A stretch of DNA of 46,441 nucleotides from Saccharothrix sp. Lineage in GTDB: Bacteria; Actinomycetota; Actinomycetes; Mycobacteriales; Pseudonocardiaceae. Below, piece by piece: positions 34,458 through 41,715 of the stretch. Under the pieces are notes generated by a model. That model saw nothing but the letters and a program-made list of their open reading frames with translations, had not been told where the DNA came from and searched no databases. The stretch is taken from assembly GCF_031180885.1 (NCBI RefSeq), contig NZ_JAPSLK010000062.1:1-46441 (forward strand), written 5' to 3'. Positions within the stretch are counted from its first letter, which is position 1; each line of letters starts with the position of its first letter. Position numbers and translations under genes: made by a program.

Positions 34458-34600
34458 GCACCGGACGGTATGGAAGATCGACTCCAGCGCGCGTCGGTCC
34501 CCGGTCGCGTCCCCGCCCCTGCCGTTCGACAGGGGCGCCGACCTGCCTTCCGACGTCCGCCACGCCCGTGCGATGCTGGGTCGGGCGGGAGGTGGGGTCG

Positions 34601-34741
34601 GTGGCGGCGAAGCGCAAGGGTGGCGGGATCGCGCCCTACGTGGCGTTGTTGGTGGCGCTGGTGATCTTCGTGCCGCCGCTGCGGGAGGCCGCCGGGGAGT
34701 TGTTGGCCCCGCTGATCGACATGCTGCCCTGGCGCGGTTAG
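34601..34741 (+). CDS. Small single-span membrane protein, 46 residues
   Basis: GTG 34601 is preceded by GGAGG (34588-34592) with 8 bases of spacing. The product begins MAAKRKGGGIAPYVALLVAL, a positively charged N-terminus followed by one transmembrane helix (about residues 11-26), a short loop PPLREAAGELLAPLIDML, and WRG. It resembles the many unannotated small membrane proteins of actinomycetes. No function can be given. Confidence 0.6.
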   Translation: MAAKRKGGGIAPYVALLVALVIFVPPLREAAGELLAPLIDMLPWRG

Positions 34742-34789
34742 GCCCCGGCGTCGAGCAGGATGCGGGTGGCCGGCTCGCCGACCAGGGCG

Positions 34790-35215
34790 GGCGCGGGTTC
34801 TGGTGCCGCCGGCGGAGGGGCGGGCGCCGATCCCGGCGAGCGCTTACAACGTGGCCGCCCAGTTGTTGGCCGTCGAGGCCGGTGTGGACGACCACCCGCC
34901 GTGGGCGCGGGCGCACCTGGCCGATGGGGGTGGGTGACGCTGCGTGCGGCGCGGATCGGGTCCGGCGGGATCGCGGTGGGGATCGAGCAGACTTCACCGG
35001 CGGATCGGTTGGGGGTGTTCACCCGGGCGTTCGGGCCGAGTGCGCGGGAGACGGAGTTGGTGACGCTGCTGCCGGGTGGGGCGGGCACGCGTGAACTGGC
35101 GGCGCGGATGCACCTGTCGGAGAACACCGTGCAGGACCACCTGAAGTCGATCTTCACCAAGACCGCTACTCGTAACCGCCGGGTGCTGTTGGCCCGGGCA
35201 CTGGGTACTTCTTGA
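34790..35215 (+). pseudogene. Remnant of a LuxR-type regulator
   Basis: The 5' piece (SAYNVAAQLLAVEAGVDDHPP, ending ADGGG and TGA at about 34936) and the 3' piece (VTLRAARIG, SPADRLGVFTRAFGPSARETELV, then RELAARMHLSENTVQDHLKSIFTK) lie in different frames and join at about 34925 as one LuxR-family protein. The 3' piece is a complete helix-turn-helix. The N-terminal two thirds of a normal protein are missing. It is therefore truncated and frameshifted. Confidence 0.75.
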
Positions 35216-35254
35216 AGCGTGGGAATGTGATCTTGCGGCACGTAGTGTGGTGCC

Positions 35255-35875
35255 GTGGAGCGAGTGCGGCAGTGGGTTCGGGGTTGGGTGTTGTGCCGGG
35301 ACACCCCGGACCCGGTCGAGGAGCACGACGGGTTCCGCGTCGACGTCGGGCGGGCTGGTCACCGCGTCCGGTACGTGATCGCCGGTACGTCCTCGGTGCG
35401 CGAGCGCGCGGCGATGACCACGCCGGGCACGTGGCTCAAGGTGTGCGCGCCGCGTGAGGAAGTGCTGCCGTTGCTTGGTCCCGAGTGGTCGGCGGGTGAG
35501 CCTGAGTACTTGATGAGCGTTGCCCTGGGTGGGGCTGGTCAGGCGGGTTCGGTGCCAGAGGGTTACCGGGTCGAGGTGGTGGGGGAGCGCGGGTACCGCG
35601 AGGTCGTCGTGGTGGGACCGGAAGGCGACCCGGCCGCGCGTGGGCGGTTCTCGGTGCGTGACGGTGCGGCGGTGGTCGACCAGGTGGTGACCGAGCCGGC
35701 GCATCGGCGGCGCGGGCTGGGGCGGCTCGTGATGCGACTGATGAGCGTGGACGCCGCGCGGCGCGGCGCGGGAGTGGCCGTGTTGGTCAGCACCGTCGAG
35801 GGGCGGCTGTTGTACGAGTCGCTGGGGTGGCGCGTCGAGTCCGATGTGGTCGCCGCGCACGTGCCCGACCTGTGA
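35255..35875 (+). CDS. GNAT-family N-acetyltransferase
   Basis: A 206-residue acetyltransferase. The acetyl-CoA binding motif A is VVDQVVTEPAHRRRGLGRLVMRLM, followed by AVLVSTVEGRLLYESLGWRVES, the classic C-terminal part. The N-terminal half (residues 1-110) is variable and probably determines the unknown acceptor. GTG 35255 gives a normal length; no strong ribosome-binding site is visible. It follows the LuxR remnant by 39 bases. Confidence 0.87.
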   Translation: MERVRQWVRGWVLCRDTPDPVEEHDGFRVDVGRAGHRVRYVIAGTSSVRERAAMTTPGTWLKVCAPREEVLPLLGPEWSAGEPEYLMSVALGGAGQAGSVPEGYRVEVVGERGYREVVVVGPEGDPAARGRFSVRDGAAVVDQVVTEPAHRRRGLGRLVMRLMSVDAARRGAGVAVLVSTVEGRLLYESLGWRVESDVVAAHVPDL

Positions 35876-36177
35876 AGTGTGAACGGATCTTCTTGCAGGG
35901 CTTGGAAATCGCGGTCGATCGCGGTCCGGAAGCGAGTCGCCACGCTGCGTGCGGGGATCGCAAGATTTTCTCATGAATTGTGGCGCGCTTTACTTGACTT
36001 GCCGGTAACGCAACGGTTTGACTCCCGCGTAACCGAAATGGTCCCCGAACCGCAACACAACCCTGCGGCGCGCCTCCCCGACCGCGCGCCGATCGGGAGT
36101 CCCGACCTCCCCGTACCCCGCGGCGCGCGGCGGCACGGCCATGCCCTGCTGCCCGCCGCCCGCAAGGAGTCCCCACC
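35876..36177. promoter_or_regulatory. Non-coding upstream region of the GHL15-like gene
   Basis: About 300 bases without a gene. The segment 35960-36030 is relatively AT-rich and contains TTGACT (35995-36000) and TTTGACT nearby, which may belong to the promoter. The ribosome-binding site AAGGAG is at about 36163-36168. Confidence 0.4.
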
Positions 36178-37563
36178 ATGCCTTGGTTCCAGGCTGCCCG
36201 CGCGCTGGTCGCGGCCGTGCTCGCCCTGGCGGGCCTGTCCACGTCCCCCGCCCCGGCGCCCGACTCGCCCGCCGGTCCCCCGAGCGGCACTGCCGCGCCG
36301 ACGACGGTGAGCACCACTTCGACGACGAGCACGACCAGCACGACCACGTCATCGAGCACTTCGGCGAGCACCACGACGTCGCGTCCGACGACCACCACGG
36401 TCCCCACCACGACGACGTCGACCAGTGCCCCGCAGACCGCGAACGGCCGGGTCCGGTCGTTCTGGCTGCACATGAACAGCACGCCGGTGACGGAGGAGAT
36501 GATCGCCACCGAGGCGAAGCGGCGCAGCTTCGTCGTGCTCAACGCGTGGGAAGGCGACCTGGCGCGGAAGTTGAAGGCGGCCAACCCGAAGCTCCAGACG
36601 TTCGTCTACAAGGACCTGACGTCCACCCGGAGTTACGCCTGCCGCAACGGTGTCGACGACGCGCAGCTCCCGACCGGCATCGGCTACTGCGACGCCGACC
36701 GCAACCACCCCGACTGGTTCCTGTTGAGCCCCAACGGTCAGCGCTTCGAGTACAGCGGCTATGCCGGCCACTGGCAGATGGACGTGGGCAACACCGCGTA
36801 CCAGAACGCGTGGGCCGACAACGTGGTCGCGAGCAGCAAGGGCGTGTTCGACGGCATCTTCATGGACAACGCCCTGTTCCCCTGCGACGCCTACCACTCG
36901 GGCGTGTGCCCGGCGAAGTACCCGACCAACGCGTCCATCCAGGACGCTTACAAGTCGATGCTCGCCAACACCAGGGCGAAGTTCACGGCGGCGGGGCTGA
37001 AGACGGTGGCCAACCTGTCCAACGCCCGCCTGCACGCTGGAGCGTGGGACGCCTACACGGAGCACCTGGACGGTGGCTTCGACGAGTGGTGGCTGACCTT
37101 CTCCGACAGCGACCTGTTGTCCGAGTACCCGGAGGGCTGGAGCCGCCAGGTCGCGGAGATCGCGTCCAACGAGGCGCGCGGCAAGATCACCTGGGTGCAG
37201 CCGCACTTCTCGGAGGGGGCCGACCAGCCGTTCCGGTACGCGTTGGCGAGCTACCTGATGGCGAGTGGCAGCCTGTCGGCGATCTCGGAGATCTCGCAGA
37301 CGGACGGGTACAACGACGCTTCACCGTGGCACCCGGAGTACGACTGGGACCTGGGTGCGCCTAGTGGACCGTACAAGTCGTTGGGCGGCAACGTTTTTCG
37401 GCGGGATTTTGCTTGTGGTGTGGTGATCGTGAACGCCAGTCGGACGGGGTCGCCGGCGGTGGGTGTGGACCTTGGTGGGTCGTACACCAACGCCAAGTCG
37501 TCGTCGGTGTCGTCGGTGGCGTTGCCGGGTACGACGGGCGAAATCCTCCGCAAGTCCTGCTGA
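36178..37563 (+). CDS. Secreted GHL15-like putative glycoside hydrolase
   Basis: A 461-residue exported protein. The signal peptide (MPWFQAARALVAAVLALAGL) is followed by a Pro- then Thr/Ser-rich linker (residues about 25-88, almost only Thr and Ser), probably a flexible or glycosylated stalk. The rest is a TIM-barrel of the hypothetical glycosyl hydrolase 15 type: FVVLNAWEGDLARKLKAANP, VYKDLTSTRSYAC, HWQMDVGNTAYQNAWADN, GVFDGIFMDNALFPC, and FDEWWLTFSDSD. Asp and Glu residues in these strand ends would be catalytic, but the activity of this group is not well defined. There is no sorting signal, so it is probably released. The gene ends at a strong terminator. Confidence 0.82.
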   Translation: MPWFQAARALVAAVLALAGLSTSPAPAPDSPAGPPSGTAAPTTVSTTSTTSTTSTTTSSSTSASTTTSRPTTTTVPTTTTSTSAPQTANGRVRSFWLHMNSTPVTEEMIATEAKRRSFVVLNAWEGDLARKLKAANPKLQTFVYKDLTSTRSYACRNGVDDAQLPTGIGYCDADRNHPDWFLLSPNGQRFEYSGYAGHWQMDVGNTAYQNAWADNVVASSKGVFDGIFMDNALFPCDAYHSGVCPAKYPTNASIQDAYKSMLANTRAKFTAAGLKTVANLSNARLHAGAWDAYTEHLDGGFDEWWLTFSDSDLLSEYPEGWSRQVAEIASNEARGKITWVQPHFSEGADQPFRYALASYLMASGSLSAISEISQTDGYNDASPWHPEYDWDLGAPSGPYKSLGGNVFRRDFACGVVIVNASRTGSPAVGVDLGGSYTNAKSSSVSSVALPGTTGEILRKSC

Positions 37564-37575
37564 CAGCACACCCAT

Positions 37576-37614
37576 GACAAGCCCCCACGTGCGTGTGGCA
37601 TGTGGGGGCTTGTC
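37576..37614. terminator. Bidirectional terminator hairpin
   Basis: A perfect 13-bp stem (37576-37588 with 37602-37614) and 13-base loop lie between the convergent GHL15-like and M15-like genes. Confidence 0.85.
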
Positions 37615-37623
37615 CCTATGTGG

Positions 37624-38163
37624 TCAGCAGCCGCCGCAGTTGTAGTAGGTGACGTCCCAGTGGTTGCTCTCCAGGTAGTAGATGTTGCCTGAGCCCGAGC
37701 GCCACTTGTTGCCGCCGATGTACGTGAAGTTGTTCCTGATGTAGTTGCCCACGCACGTGTACAAGCTGTAGTCCAGCTTGTACCCGTTCCAGTGGCTGTA
37801 CGTACCACTCGCGTGGCCCGTTTCCGTTCCGCCCGTGATGTTCAGGGCGCAGCCGCTGGCGCGCTTCAGGGTTTCGGCTCCTTGAACCGTCGTCAGGTTG
37901 ATCTGTTCGAACGAGGTGCACGTCGAGTTGTAGCGGTCGCTGCAGTTGCCGCTGGAGGACCACGTGATGCCGGCGGCGCGGAACCTCGCGGCGGCCTCGG
38001 CGTGGGTGAGTTTGGTGACCAGGACCGTGACAGGGGTGCCGGCGGTCGGCTGGTGCACGCGGTCGGTGGTCGGGGTCGCGGTGGCGGTTGAGGTGCCGGC
38101 GAGGGTGAGCAGGGCGGCGGTGGCGAGGACTGTTGCGGCGCGGAGGAGGGGGAGTGGGCGCAT
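37624..38163 (-). CDS. Secreted M15-like metallopeptidase, compact
   Basis: A 179-residue exported protein. The signal peptide (MRPLPLLRAATVLATAALLT, cleavage near TATA) precedes a cysteine-rich domain. The pattern GHASGTYSHWNGYKLD provides His124 and Asp131 (HxxGxxxD), and ESNHWDV provides Glu165 and His168. This is the zinc site and base of M15/VanY-type peptidases that cut peptidoglycan stem peptides, although overall similarity is low, so the call rests on these motifs. Six cysteines (for example CSDRYNSTC) should form disulfides. ATG 38163 has GGA upstream. A longer frame adds no signal peptide. Confidence 0.65.
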   Translation of the reverse strand: MRPLPLLRAATVLATAALLTLAGTSTATATPTTDRVHQPTAGTPVTVLVTKLTHAEAAARFRAAGITWSSSGNCSDRYNSTCTSFEQINLTTVQGAETLKRASGCALNITGGTETGHASGTYSHWNGYKLDYSLYTCVGNYIRNNFTYIGGNKWRSGSGNIYYLESNHWDVTYYNCGGC

Positions 38164-38274
38164 GGCAGGGAGTCCTTTCGGTGGACGGCCGCCCGTGAGG
38201 GTAGTGGTTGGTCTTTCACCGGCGCAGCGGCCAAGTGGGAGGTCCTTCACTCGCCCGCTTCGGGTCCCCGCAGG

Positions 38275-39426
38275 TCAGAGGGACGTGCGGAACGGGCCGG
38301 TGACCTCGTAGGTGATGCCGCCGCTGCTGGAGCCGGTGGTGCCGCGCTGGGAGGAGAAGTACAGGCGGTTGCCGGCCGGGTTGAAGGCCACGCCGCAGAT
38401 CTCCGACGACGACTGGCCGGTGATCCGCAGGAACGGCGCCACCACGTCGGTCGGCGTGATCACGCAGATCTCCATGTTGCCGCCGTCCTCGGCGACGTAC
38501 AGGTCACCGACCGAGGCGCCGGTGATGTTGTCGACGCCGGTCAACGGCGGGTTGGACGTGAGGTTGTCGTCGTAGGCGATGGCGATGGTGTTGTCCACCG
38601 CGTTGTACGCCCAGACGCGGTTGTCGCCCTTGGTGGTGAAGAAGCACGTCCCGTTGCGGTAGTACGCGCCTTCGCCGCCGTTGAAGACCTTCGCGCCGGA
38701 CACCTGGCGGCGGGTGCGGGTCGGGCTGCCGTCGGGGTCCGGGACGTTGGCCCAGGAGAGCACGCCGTTGACCTCGCGCAGCACCTGGAGCGTGCCCGAA
38801 GACAGGTCGCCCCACGTGGTCGGGACGAACCGGTAGAAGCAGCCGTTGCTCTCGTCCTCGGTCAGGTAGACCACCTTGCGGTCCGGGTCGCACGCGGCGG
38901 CCTCGTGCTTGAACCGGCCCATCGCCGGGCGGCGGACGGCCGGGTTCACGCCGAACGGGTCGGTCTCGTAGACGTACCCGAGGTCGACCTCCTCGCACGA
39001 CAGCCACGTGCCCCACGGCGTGTCACCGCCCGCGCAGTTGCGGTTGGTGCCGGTCAGGATGCTGTATGCCCCGGTGACCTGGCCGGTCGAGGAGAACCGC
39101 ACCGCGCTCGCGCCACCGGCCGGCGCGGACATCTCCGCGTTGGACACGTAGATCCAGCCGGTCCCGTCGGCGTAGCAGGCGCCGCCGTCGGGGGCGCTGT
39201 GCCACACGTAGTTCGTGCCCGGCACGGTCTGGGTGGACCGGGCGATCACCCGGCTGGTGAAGCCCTGCGGCAGCTGGATGCCGTTGGCGTCGGCGGCCTG
39301 CAGGGGGCCGTAGGGGCTCGGGCCGGTCTGCGCCGGGTAGGCCAGCGCCTCGCTCCAGAGCGTGAAGCCGAAGGCCATCGAACCGCCACCGGCGACGGCG
39401 GCGCGCAGGAAGGTACGACGTTCCAC
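38275..39426 (-). CDS. PhoX-like (DUF839) secreted phosphatase, Tat substrate
   Basis: A 383-residue exported beta-propeller protein of the PhoX/DUF839 family. PhoX enzymes are calcium/iron-dependent alkaline phosphatases that release phosphate from organic esters outside the cell. The twin-arginine signal MERRTFLRAAVAGGG is at the N-terminus. Conserved ligand regions are TPWGTWLSCEEVD, GRFKHEAAACDP, and NGGEGAYYRNG. At 383 residues it is on the short side of the family, so phosphatase activity is inferred, not certain. GTG 39426 follows GAGGAGGAG. A Pho-box-like repeat lies about 70 bases upstream. Confidence 0.85.
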   Translation of the reverse strand: MERRTFLRAAVAGGGSMAFGFTLWSEALAYPAQTGPSPYGPLQAADANGIQLPQGFTSRVIARSTQTVPGTNYVWHSAPDGGACYADGTGWIYVSNAEMSAPAGGASAVRFSSTGQVTGAYSILTGTNRNCAGGDTPWGTWLSCEEVDLGYVYETDPFGVNPAVRRPAMGRFKHEAAACDPDRKVVYLTEDESNGCFYRFVPTTWGDLSSGTLQVLREVNGVLSWANVPDPDGSPTRTRRQVSGAKVFNGGEGAYYRNGTCFFTTKGDNRVWAYNAVDNTIAIAYDDNLTSNPPLTGVDNITGASVGDLYVAEDGGNMEICVITPTDVVAPFLRITGQSSSEICGVAFNPAGNRLYFSSQRGTTGSSSGGITYEVTGPFRTSL

Positions 39427-39497
39427 GGTTGCTCCTCCTCGTCGGACGAGATGTCCGGACAGCAGAACGGGTCGAGGTGGCCGTGGGTGGAGCGTAG

Positions 39498-39526
39498 TGT
39501 GAACCGGTTCACAACAGATCGGGAAC
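39498..39526 (-). promoter_or_regulatory. Pho-box-like 11-bp repeats upstream of the phosphatase
   Basis: On the minus strand three units begin every 11 bases: GTTCCCG (39520-39526), GTTGTGA (39509-39515) and GTTCACA (39498-39504). Actinomycete PHO boxes are 11-bp direct repeats of GTTCACC bound by PhoP, and the downstream unit matches best. The same DNA contains a perfect 16-bp palindrome, TGTGAACCGGTTCACA (39498-39513), which could instead be a repressor site. Confidence 0.55.
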
Positions 39527-39576
39527 CGTGTTGATCTTTTGTGAAGATTCTTCCTGCGGAGGAATTTTCACGGTTC

Positions 39577-40170
39577 TCAGCGGGCGTCCCAGCGGAAGAC
39601 GTGGGCGGAGAGGGTGCTGCCGGCGACGGTCCGGGCGAGGAGGGAAAGTGTTGCGGGGGCGAGGGGGCGCCCAGACGGCGGTGACCAGTTCGGCGACGCC
39701 GCCGCCGGGTGCGAGCAGTGCTCGGGGGTCCGGTGACACCGCGGCCCAGATGCCGCCGCCGAGGAGGCTGAAGAAGAACGGGCCGGCGGTGATCTGGGCC
39801 AGCTCGGCGGTGGAGGTGACACCGCTGCTGGCCACGCCGGCTGCGCAGCTGACCGCCAGGCCGCCCAGGATGGCCAAGGCGAGCAGGTCTGGGCGGAGTG
39901 GTGCGGGGGCGCCCAGGGTGAGGCTGACTGCCAGTAGTAGCAACGATTGTGCTAGTCCCAAGAGGACGGACGGGTGGTAGGAGGATTCCTGTTAGGACTA
40001 CGGCGTCGGAGGCGGCTCCGGTGCGCAGGCGCTTGAGGTACTGGTCCTGGCGGCGGGCGGTCAGGCTTGTGGTGACTGTTACGTAGACGGTGAAGCCTTG
40101 TGTGGCCAGGAGTTGCACGCTGATCACCAGTGGCCAGCCGTCGGTGCCCATGTGTGCGTGCAGCACGTCC
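39577..40170 (-). pseudogene. Frameshifted ABC-2 transporter permease
   Basis: The 5' part (GWPLVISVQLLATQGFTV, RRQDQYLKRLRTGAASDAVVLTG) and the middle part (LAQSLLLLAVSLTLGAP, AELAQITAGPFFFSLLGGGIWAAV) are in different frames. They join if one copy of a 4-bp tandem duplication (GGACGGAC, 39964-39971) is removed. The end (VAGSTLSAHVFRWDAR, stop at 39577) is in a third frame, so a second lesion lies near 39660-39690. The N-terminal part and the partner ATPase gene are missing. Confidence 0.8.
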
Positions 40171-40289
40171 GGTACCTGGGGCAGGCGATGGGCGGTGTCG
40201 GGCGCGGCGAGCACCGGACCGTCGAGCACCTGGCGACGTTCGCCGTCGCGGTGGCGGCGCTGGCGTACGCGAGCACGCGGGTCGACGTG

Positions 40290-40433
40290 CCGATGGCGTG
40301 GTACCTGCTGTCGGCGGCGGTGTCCGGAACCACCTGTCGTCGGCGATGACGAAGCTGGGGGCGCACACGAGGTATGAGGCGGCCCGGTGGGCGTGGGACG
40401 AAGGGTGGATTCAGGGGTTGAGGCGGGGGCTAG
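40290..40433 (+). pseudogene. 3' fragment of a LuxR-type response regulator
   Basis: The sequence VRNHLSSAMTKLGAHTRYEAARWAWDEGW is the characteristic last helix and tail of a NarL/DesR-type response regulator. Only this end remains. Upstream, in another frame, is a hydrophobic piece (HLATFAVAVAALAYASTRVDV) that may come from the same deleted operon. The frame has no stop before the cyclophilin gene, so it reads into it. Confidence 0.65.
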
Positions 40434-40444
40434 CCTCGGGGGTC

Positions 40445-41095
40445 ATGCGAAGGTTGATGTTGGTCCTGGCCCTGATCGCCACCGCACTCGCCACCCCCGT
40501 CGCGTCCGCCGAACCCGCGCCCACGAAGCCGGTCAAGCACTGCGACTTCATCCCCACTCCCGAGAACCCCGCCGCCAAGCCCGTCAAACCGCCCCGGCCC
40601 GCCGCTTCGACCCGTGGTGGTGGCAGTGTTGTGCTTGCCACCAACTACGGCGTGGTGGTGATTGAACTGGACCGGTCGGTCGCGGCGTGTGCCGCGCACA
40701 ACTTCGTCCACCTGGTCCGGCACGCGTTCTACAACGACACCCAGTGCTTCCGGCTCACCAACTCCGCGCGGCTGGGCGTGTTGCAGTGCGGGGACATCCA
40801 CCGGGCCGAGGAGGGTGGTCCGGGGTACCGGTTCGCCGACGAGGTGACCGGGACCGAGACGTACCCGCGGGGCACGGTGGCGATGGGGAACCAGGGGCCG
40901 GGCACCAACGGCAGCGAGTTCTTCATCGTGCACTCGCACGCGAACATCAGGCCCGTTTACAGCGTGTTCGGGCGGGTGGTGCACGGGATGGACACGTTGG
41001 ACCGGATCGTGGCGGCGGGTATCGCGGGTGATGCCCAGGACGGCGCGCCCAAGTACCCGGTCCGGATCCACTGGGCGTTCACCCCGGCGCACTGA
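40445..41095 (+). CDS. Secreted cyclophilin-type peptidyl-prolyl isomerase
   Basis: A 216-residue exported proline isomerase that helps extracellular proteins fold. The signal peptide is MRRLMLVLALIATALATPVASA, followed by a Pro/Lys-rich linker and the cyclophilin domain: VVIELDRSVAACAAHNFVHLV, FYNDTQCFRLTN, LQCGDIH, GTVAMGNQGPGTNGSEFFIVHSHA and YSVFGRVVHGMDTLDRI. Three cysteines lie near the active site. I chose ATG 40445 because it gives a perfect signal peptide; the frame upstream is the response-regulator remnant. It faces convergent or unrelated neighbours. Confidence 0.92.
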   Translation: MRRLMLVLALIATALATPVASAEPAPTKPVKHCDFIPTPENPAAKPVKPPRPAASTRGGGSVVLATNYGVVVIELDRSVAACAAHNFVHLVRHAFYNDTQCFRLTNSARLGVLQCGDIHRAEEGGPGYRFADEVTGTETYPRGTVAMGNQGPGTNGSEFFIVHSHANIRPVYSVFGRVVHGMDTLDRIVAAGIAGDAQDGAPKYPVRIHWAFTPAH

Positions 41096-41151
41096 ACCGG
41101 TCCACCTTTCGTGGCCAGCGGGAGTCGGGCGTGCTCACTAGAGTGCCGATC

Positions 41152-41502
41152 ATGAGTGCGCCGCACGTCTGGCTCCCCACCTACGACCGCGGCCTGGTGC
41201 GGGCCGACCTGCTGCTGCGCATCGGGGCGGCCCGGCTGCTGACAGCCAACCCGCCGAAGCCGTACGGGGTGGTGGTGCAGTTGCAGGGGGACGCGAACGG
41301 GCAGCGGGGTGGGGCGCGGGAGTACGTGGTCGCGCACGCCGACACGTTGGAGCGGGCGGAGCAGTTGCTGCTGGAGTTGTTGGTGGAGATCGACCGGGCG
41401 CTGGCGGCGGGGAAGTCGGGGGTGATCGAGTTCGACGCCGACGACCACCCGGCACTGGTCGTGCTGCGCGACACGGGCGACGAGCCCACCCGCGACCTGT
41501 AA
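41152..41502 (+). CDS. Hypothetical protein
   Basis: A 116-residue protein that I do not recognise. It alternates beta and alpha stretches (PYGVVVQLQGD, REYVVAHADTLERAEQLLLELLVEIDRAL, SGVIEFDADDHPALVVLRD), has no signal peptide or membrane helix, and ends in an acidic tail. ATG 41152 is preferred over GTG 41131, but neither has a clear ribosome-binding site. It stands 56 bases after the cyclophilin gene in the same direction. Confidence 0.7.
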   Translation: MSAPHVWLPTYDRGLVRADLLLRIGAARLLTANPPKPYGVVVQLQGDANGQRGGAREYVVAHADTLERAEQLLLELLVEIDRALAAGKSGVIEFDADDHPALVVLRDTGDEPTRDL

Positions 41503-41682
41503 ACCCCGCCAACGACCGCACCACCCGCCGCCCCACCGCGCTGCCCGGCCGCCCCGCCCCGCCGCGCCGCGCCGCGCCGCCGCCCCGCCCAGCCTCGCGC
41601 CGCCCAGCCCCCGCCGTCCCCCGCGCCGCCGCCGGGCCGGGCGTCACCGGATGCGGTTCTGGTTCGACCCCGAACGAGTGGC
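41503..41682. other. Low-complexity C-rich intergenic stretch
   Basis: About 180 bases of almost pure C/G on the plus strand, with short CCGCG and CGCCG repeats (for example 41560-41585). No gene, clear promoter or hairpin of defined size is seen. Confidence 0.5.
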
Positions 41683-41715
41683 TTGAGATCCCACGCGTGG
41701 GGGAAACCCGGCACG

